A stretch of 64,000 nt of DNA from DATJMJ01 sp035503915 (GTDB lineage: Bacteria > Actinomycetota > Acidimicrobiia > Acidimicrobiales > Palsa-688). The DNA lies in assembly GCA_035503915.1 (NCBI GenBank), contig DATJSU010000021.1, positions 1 to 64,000 on the forward strand. Direction: 5' to 3'. Below are positions 59,764 through 64,000 of this stretch, piece by piece. The translations under genes and the position numbers were made by a program. The notes under the pieces were generated by a model. It did not search any database. It worked only from the letters and a program-made list of their open reading frames with translations, and was not told where the DNA came from. Positions within the stretch are counted from its first letter, which is position 1; each line of letters begins with the position of its first letter.

Positions 59764-59816
59764 GGCACTAGATGGCGTGGGAGAGGGGACCACCCCTCGT
59801 TCGGTCGTCGTTCATC

Positions 59817-61097
59817 TCACGCGGCCTTCGCGGTCGGGCTCGGCACCGGCAAAGCCGCCGCGGCACCTCCATCTGTGTGCCGCCGGTGGCGGCGAGCGAG
59901 CACCACGCCAGCAGCGACCGCGACGAAGCAGGAAGAGGCGCCCACCAGGAGACCGACCCGAGGCTCGGACTCGGAGATCACCCAGCCGATAACGGGGCCG
60001 CCCACCGGCGTCGTGCCCTGGAACGCGAGCTGCCAGAGCGAGAGGGCCCGCCCCCGCATTGTCGGCTTCGAGCTGAGCTGAATGGTCGAATTGCCGACCG
60101 ATACGAAAGATACGCTGCCCCACCCGACAAACAGAAGCCCCAAGTAGGCAAAGAGGAGGGACGGCGCGAGCGCAGTGAAAAGGATGGCCAGCCCGAACCC
60201 GGCGGCGCCGAAGAGCACGGGCCGCACCCCTGTCCGGCCCCGGGCCGCGGTGACGAGCCCTCCGACGACTGCCCCGGTGCCCATGAAGGCGGTCATGAAA
60301 CCGTAGGCCTCGGAGCCTCCGTGGAATGTGCGGGTGGCGAAAACGGGGAGGCTCACGGTGAACTCGTAGGCCAGCGTGCCGATCAGGCCCATCATCATCA
60401 GCGGTACCGCGATTTCTGTGGTGCGGGCCGCGTAGGAGAGCCCCTCGCGGAGCTGGCCCTGGGCTCTCGGCTCCGGCGGGCTCGGCCGGAGGGTGTTCTT
60501 GTTCATAATGAGGAGGGAGGTCACAACGGCCACGAAGCTCGCGGCGTTGAGGAGGAAGCAGATCCCGTCCCCGACGGTGGCGATCAGCACGCCAGCGATC
60601 GCCGGGCCGATGGCACGGGCGCCGTTGGCCATGACCGAGTTCAACGTGACTGCGTTGCGTAGGTTGTCACGGCCCACCATCTCCCTAATGAACGCCTGGC
60701 GGGAGGGGTTCTCGAAGACGTTGTTGAGGCCGAGCACCACGGCTAGGACGCAGACCTGCCACAGCCTGGCCACACCGAGGACTACGAGGAGCCCGAGCGC
60801 CAACGCCTGGAGCCCCATCAGGGTCTGGAGGACTACCATCATCTTGCGTTTGTCCACGCGGTCGGCGATGACGCCCCCGTAAGGAGCGAGCAGCAGGACC
60901 GGGAACGCCTGGATGGCAACGACCATCCCTAGGTCAGTGACCGAGTGAGTGAGCTCCAGCACGAGCCAGGCCTGAGCAGTCGTCTGCATCCAGGTGCCGA
61001 TGAGGGAGATCGATTGGCCGGTGAAATAGAGACGGTAGTTGGGGACTTTGAGCGAAGCGAAGGTACGCCGGCCGAGGCCCAACAGGAGGCCCTTCAT
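59817..61097 (-). CDS. MFS exporter, EntS/DHA3-like
   Basis: This 426-residue, 12-helix transporter starts FASLKVPNYRLYFTGQSISLIGTWMQTTAQAWLVLELTHSVTDLG, typical of EntS/TetV-like MFS proteins. APYGGVIADRVDKRKMMVV is the loop 2-3 motif and VFENPSRQAFIREMV the segment after helix 4. It probably exports a siderophore, drug or small metabolite. Its start overlaps the stop of the MarR gene upstream by four bases (ATGA), so the two form one transcript with the regulator first. Confidence 0.9.
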   Translation of the reverse strand: MKGLLLGLGRRTFASLKVPNYRLYFTGQSISLIGTWMQTTAQAWLVLELTHSVTDLGMVVAIQAFPVLLLAPYGGVIADRVDKRKMMVVLQTLMGLQALALGLLVVLGVARLWQVCVLAVVLGLNNVFENPSRQAFIREMVGRDNLRNAVTLNSVMANGARAIGPAIAGVLIATVGDGICFLLNAASFVAVVTSLLIMNKNTLRPSPPEPRAQGQLREGLSYAARTTEIAVPLMMMGLIGTLAYEFTVSLPVFATRTFHGGSEAYGFMTAFMGTGAVVGGLVTAARGRTGVRPVLFGAAGFGLAILFTALAPSLLFAYLGLLFVGWGSVSFVSVGNSTIQLSSKPTMRGRALSLWQLAFQGTTPVGGPVIGWVISESEPRVGLLVGASSCFVAVAAGVVLARRHRRHTDGGAAAALPVPSPTAKAA

Positions 61098-61570
61098 GTG
61101 TTGGGCGCTTTCAACTGGTCCGCCAAGGCCTCGAGGGCGGCCAGGCCGTTGACTACGGCAGAGCGTTCGCTCGGGGAAAGCCGCCCCAGCGCGAGCGAGA
61201 GGACGCGGCTGCGTTCGGTGCGGATCTGGCCATGGAGCCGCTTGCCGGCCGCTGTTGCCTCGACGAGCGACGCCCGACGGTCGGAAGCGTCCGTCTGGCG
61301 CGTAACGAGGCCCGCCTGCTCGAGCTCGTGAACGAGCCTGGAAAGCATGGTTGGGTTCATGCCCTCGGCGGAGGCGAGCTCGGACAGCCGGAGCGGCCCT
61401 TGCCGAACGATGCCGGCGAGGACGCTTGTCCCCGCAGGCGTAAGGGCGGCGCCCGTCGGCGTGCGGTCGGTGCGGCGGAGGAGCCGGGCCACCACTGCGC
61501 CGAGCCGTTCGGCCGTGCCGAAGTGTTCTTCGGCGACACGGGGGCTAACGAGCGTCGCGTTGCCCGGCAA
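61094..61570 (-). CDS. MarR-family transcriptional regulator
   Basis: This 158-residue protein has LSELASAEGMNPTMLSRLVHELEQAGLVTRQTDASDRRASLVEATAAGKRL, the recognition helix and D-x-R-x-x wing of MarR. It precedes and overlaps the EntS-like MFS gene. Such pairs are usually autoregulated and induced by the exported compound. I could not find a convincing operator in the 184 bases upstream. Confidence 0.92.
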   Translation of the reverse strand: MPGNATLVSPRVAEEHFGTAERLGAVVARLLRRTDRTPTGAALTPAGTSVLAGIVRQGPLRLSELASAEGMNPTMLSRLVHELEQAGLVTRQTDASDRRASLVEATAAGKRLHGQIRTERSRVLSLALGRLSPSERSAVVNGLAALEALADQLKAPNT

Positions 61571-61754
61571 CGTCCGAAACCTCCTGCCCCGGCCGGCTGG
61601 GGCCCTAATTGCTTATCGAACAGCAACCATCTTGTGGCAGCCCCGCTCCCGTCCGCCTGGCAACTCGGCCCCAGTGCCAGGGACCTTGGGCCTTTCAGCG
61701 AGGTCCAGGCGGGGCGACGGCCCCAGCCGCTTGCGGAACACCAGGTACGGCCTC

Positions 61755-62510
61755 TCAGCCTCCGACCGGCTGAACCCCGAGGTTGCGCCCCCAGAGATCG
61801 AGGGTCCGTTCGAAGTGCCGCTCGGCCGCCTCGTGCTGGTAGACGGGAAGGTCGCCCATCGCGAACCCGTGTGCGGTCCCAGGGAGCCGTTCCACCGTGC
61901 CGCGGACATCCAGGCGCTCCATCTCTGCGCGGAACCTGTCGACGACCTCAGCGGTCGCGGACTGGTCGTTCTCCGCGAAAGCGACGTAGAGCTCTCCGCG
62001 CACCGTGGCGAGGTCGTGGTGCGGCGAGCCCGGGTCGTCGGTGACGAGGGCTCCCGGATGGATGCATGCGGCGGCCACGATCTGGTCACCGAAGACGGAG
62101 GCGGCGTGGAGAGCGAGGCGCGCTCCCATGCAGTACCCCACGCACACCTTGGGGCCCTGGGCTGCTTCAGGATCACCGATGACGGCGTCCAAGACCGCCC
62201 GGGTGTCGGCGATGACCTTCTCCGGTGTCACGCTCATGACCACGGACATCATGCGCTCCCGGGCCCCCTCCGTGCCTAGCTCGCGCATGTCGAAAGTGAT
62301 CCCCTTCCCAGACCGGTAGAACAGATCGGGAGCGACGCAGAAGTAGCCGTCTTTTGCGAAGCGGCGCGCGTTCTCTTTCACCTGCTCGCGATAGCCAATC
62401 CCGTCCATGTAGAGCACGGCGACGGGAAAGGGGCCGCCGGTGCCGGGATGGGCGACAAAGGTCGTCATCTCGCCGTCCTGGGTGCCGACCGTGATCTCCC
62501 TTTCATTCAT
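61755..62510 (-). CDS. Dienelactone hydrolase-family alpha/beta hydrolase
   Basis: This protein of about 251 residues starts at ATG 62510, behind AGGAGGCAGAGC. PFPVAVLYMDGIGYREQVKENARRFAKDGYFCVAPDLFYRSG is the DLH N-terminal core, VCVGYCMGARLALHAAS carries the cysteine nucleophile in place of serine, ENDQSATAEVV holds the Asp and GTAHGFAMGD the His. Dienelactone hydrolases open lactones in aromatic degradation, but no ring-cleavage gene is near, so the true substrate is open. Confidence 0.92.
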   Translation of the reverse strand: MNEREITVGTQDGEMTTFVAHPGTGGPFPVAVLYMDGIGYREQVKENARRFAKDGYFCVAPDLFYRSGKGITFDMRELGTEGARERMMSVVMSVTPEKVIADTRAVLDAVIGDPEAAQGPKVCVGYCMGARLALHAASVFGDQIVAAACIHPGALVTDDPGSPHHDLATVRGELYVAFAENDQSATAEVVDRFRAEMERLDVRGTVERLPGTAHGFAMGDLPVYQHEAAERHFERTLDLWGRNLGVQPVGG

Positions 62511-62745
62511 GCTCTGCCTCCTTCCTCCTCGGTGCCGGACCTGGAAGCTGAGAACCTCCTGGCGTTCCAGTTCGATTAGGTGCCGCTGCCAACGGGCGAG
62601 CTTATCGGCCAGCCGGCTCGGGCCAACCGTTGTGGTCTGCTCTGTGCCCGACGAGCCTGAACTTGCGGCTCTGTGAACGGCTCGGGCCACGGCGAAATGG
62701 AGCCCGCGGTGGGGTTCGGGTGTAGTGGCTCAGTGGTAGTTTACT

Positions 62746-62775
62746 TATCGCCGATACTTAGTAACATAGATATGT
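62746..62775. promoter_or_regulatory. AT-rich region with two inverted repeats upstream of the MarR/MFS pair
   Basis: TATCG-C-CGATA (62746-62756) and ACATA-GA-TATGT (62764-62775) are perfect short inverted repeats in a 60-base AT-rich patch within GC-rich DNA. They lie 20-50 bases before the MarR gene and are good candidates for MarR binding and the promoter. Confidence 0.55.
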
Positions 62776-62796
62776 ATAGAGCCGTCTCAAGCACCG

Positions 62797-63300
62797 TTGG
62801 CGCCCAGCGAAGCCGAAGTTGACACTGGCGCGGCCCCGGATGTGCCTACCCCTCAAGTACTGGCTGGCCGGTTGCGGCTTTCGATGATCCGCCTCAGCCG
62901 CCAGCTGCGCCGCTACGACCCCTCTGAGCTCACCATCGCCCAGCTCTCATTGCTCGCCAGTGTGGTGCGGGCCGGCCCCATCGGCGTCGGCCACCTCGCC
63001 GAGATCGAAGGGCTGCCCTCCCCGGCAGTCACGCGCCTTGCCGACAAGCTCGAGGAGGCTGGCCTCGTCACCCGCCGGGCCAACCCTGCTGACCGGCGAG
63101 GCGTTCATTTAGTGGCGACCGTGCCGGGCGAGCAACTGTTCGCACGCCGCTGGGAGGCCGGCAACGCCTGGCTTGCCGGGCACCTCAGCGCGCTGAGCGA
63201 GGACGACCGCGTGGCGTTAGAACGCGCCCTTGGGGTACTCGAGTCCCTCGCTGCGCAAAACCCCGAAGACCACCACCAAGACAAGGAGGCGCCGGCATGA
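62797..63300 (+). CDS. MarR-family transcriptional regulator
   Basis: This protein of about 167 residues has LRLSMIRLSRQLRRYDPSELTIAQLSLLASVVRAGPIGVGHLAEIEGLPSPAVTRLADKLEEAGLVTRRANPADRRGVHLVAT, a complete MarR wHTH with wing D-R-R-G-V. The start is uncertain: TTG 62797 is the first in-frame codon, without a visible ribosome-binding site. Its ATGA overlap with the next MFS gene indicates coupled expression. Inverted repeats upstream suggest autoregulation. Confidence 0.88.
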   Translation: MAPSEAEVDTGAAPDVPTPQVLAGRLRLSMIRLSRQLRRYDPSELTIAQLSLLASVVRAGPIGVGHLAEIEGLPSPAVTRLADKLEEAGLVTRRANPADRRGVHLVATVPGEQLFARRWEAGNAWLAGHLSALSEDDRVALERALGVLESLAAQNPEDHHQDKEAPA

Positions 63301-64000
63301 GCGCTGGCATGACTACCCTGCCGCCCGCTTCGTCAGCAGCCGTGGGGCCCCACTACAAATGGGTCGTCCTCTCCAACACAACCGTCGGAGTGCTGTTGGC
63401 AACCCTCAACGGGACCAGCCTCATGATCGCTCTGCCGGTCATCTTCCGGGGCATCCACCTGGACCCGCTGCAGGCAGCGAACTTCCCATACCTGTTGTGG
63501 ATCATGATGGGCTACGTACTGGTGTCGGCCGCTGTCGTGGTAACCGTGGGCCGTATCGGCGACATGTTCGGGCGCACGAAGATGTACAACCTTGGCTTTG
63601 CCTGGTTCACCCTCGGCGCCATCCTCCTGTCGGCCGTCTGGAGCACGGGCTCGACGGGGGCTTTGGAGCTCGTTATCCTGCGGATGTTCCAGGCCATCGG
63701 CGGAGCGCTGCTGATGGCAAATTCGGCGGCCATCATCACCGATGCCTTTCCTGCAGAACAGCTCGGCCTCGCACTTGGGATGAACATGGTCGCCGGGATC
63801 CTCGGTTCCTTCTTGGGCATCCTCGCCGGTGGGTTGCTGTCACAGCTCGGGTGGCGCTGGGTGTTCCTGGCGAACGTGCCGGTCGGGGTTTTCGGGACAG
63901 TCTGGGCCTACTTGAAGCTGAAGGAGATAGGTGTCCGTATCAAGGCCAAGATCGACTGGCTGGGGAACATCGCTTTCGCCGGAGGCCTGGCCATGGTCCT
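63297..64000 (+). CDS. MFS exporter, DHA2 family, cut by right edge
   Basis: The first 234 residues are visible. YKWVVLSNTTVGVLLATLNGTSLMIALPVIFRGI is helix 1 with the DHA2-like N-G-T-S-L-M-I-A-L-P signature (N in place of D). YVLVSAAVVVTVGRIGDMFGRTKMYNLGF is the motif A region, RMFQAIGGALLMANSAAIITDAFP is helix 4, and GSFLGILAGGLLSQLGWRWVFLANVPVG is motif C. ATG 63297 follows GGAGGCGCCGGC and overlaps the MarR stop. The MarR protein is its likely regulator. Confidence 0.92.
   Translation, partial: MSAGMTTLPPASSAAVGPHYKWVVLSNTTVGVLLATLNGTSLMIALPVIFRGIHLDPLQAANFPYLLWIMMGYVLVSAAVVVTVGRIGDMFGRTKMYNLGFAWFTLGAILLSAVWSTGSTGALELVILRMFQAIGGALLMANSAAIITDAFPAEQLGLALGMNMVAGILGSFLGILAGGLLSQLGWRWVFLANVPVGVFGTVWAYLKLKEIGVRIKAKIDWLGNIAFAGGLAMV

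Noticed and set aside
1..64000. CRISPR arrays, prophage genes, toxin-antitoxin pairs or defence islands
   Set aside because: No regularly spaced repeats, integrase, phage structural genes or recognised defence domains were seen.

Overview
The window is high-GC DNA with dense genes, GTG and TTG starts, stop/start overlaps of 1-4 bases and many one-component regulators. These traits, with a DasR-type regulon and sugar ABC operons that carry no ATPase gene, point to an actinobacterium. A member of the Acidimicrobiia or a related deep lineage is plausible, but that placement is inference. Both ends cut a gene: a Ser/Thr kinase on the left and an MFS transporter on the right.

1-12 kb: kinase, an ISL3-type transposase scar, tRNA-Lys(CTT), then exporter/regulator pairs (PadR + DHA2 MFS with an operator array; GNAT + TetR behind a 20-bp palindrome), a LysE exporter, a YbaK-type deacylase, PPK2, a radical SAM/SPASM enzyme divergent from a PPOX flavoprotein, a second DHA2 MFS, and a LysR regulator.

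12-21 kb: an amino-sugar (GlcNAc/chitin) locus. A DasR-like GntR and a SIS protein are divergent from binding protein, two permeases, a NagB-II-like deaminase and NagA. Three dre-like operators spaced 15 bp apart lie between them. A 13-bp tandem repeat, a nucleoside hydrolase and a composite pseudogene (DUF4331 head joined to an RskA tail) follow.

21-28 kb: a three-gene membrane glycosyltransferase operon, a secreted COG4315-type protein and a MetE-C-like methyltransferase.

28-37 kb: an alpha-galactoside locus. LacI, binding protein, two permeases and a YesL-like protein run left; GH36 alpha-galactosidase and galactokinase run right; two perfect 14-bp LacI operators lie between. galT is 6 kb further on.

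37-49 kb: a NitT/TauT-like ABC system with a doubled permease, an ATPase with a C-terminal AAA-associated region and no binding protein; a secreted protein; an MscS channel; GalT; two zinc-ribbon AIM24 paralogues followed by QueC; an FbpC-like ATPase; a GGDEF-tail pseudogene; an aldo/keto reductase; a nitroreductase.

49-64 kb: a two-gene 2-oxoacid:ferredoxin oxidoreductase divergent from an ADP-forming acyl-CoA synthetase, a DrrAB-like exporter, a PAS-GGDEF protein, a winged-helix regulator divergent from Hsp20, a secreted protein, and two MarR/MFS pairs flanking a dienelactone hydrolase.

Themes: two complete sugar-uptake loci whose operators can be read directly; repeated regulator-exporter modules; and three gene scars showing past deletion. 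The least explained units are the twin zinc-ribbon AIM24 pair, the receptor-less ABC system and the ferredoxin oxidoreductase/ADP-forming ligase module.
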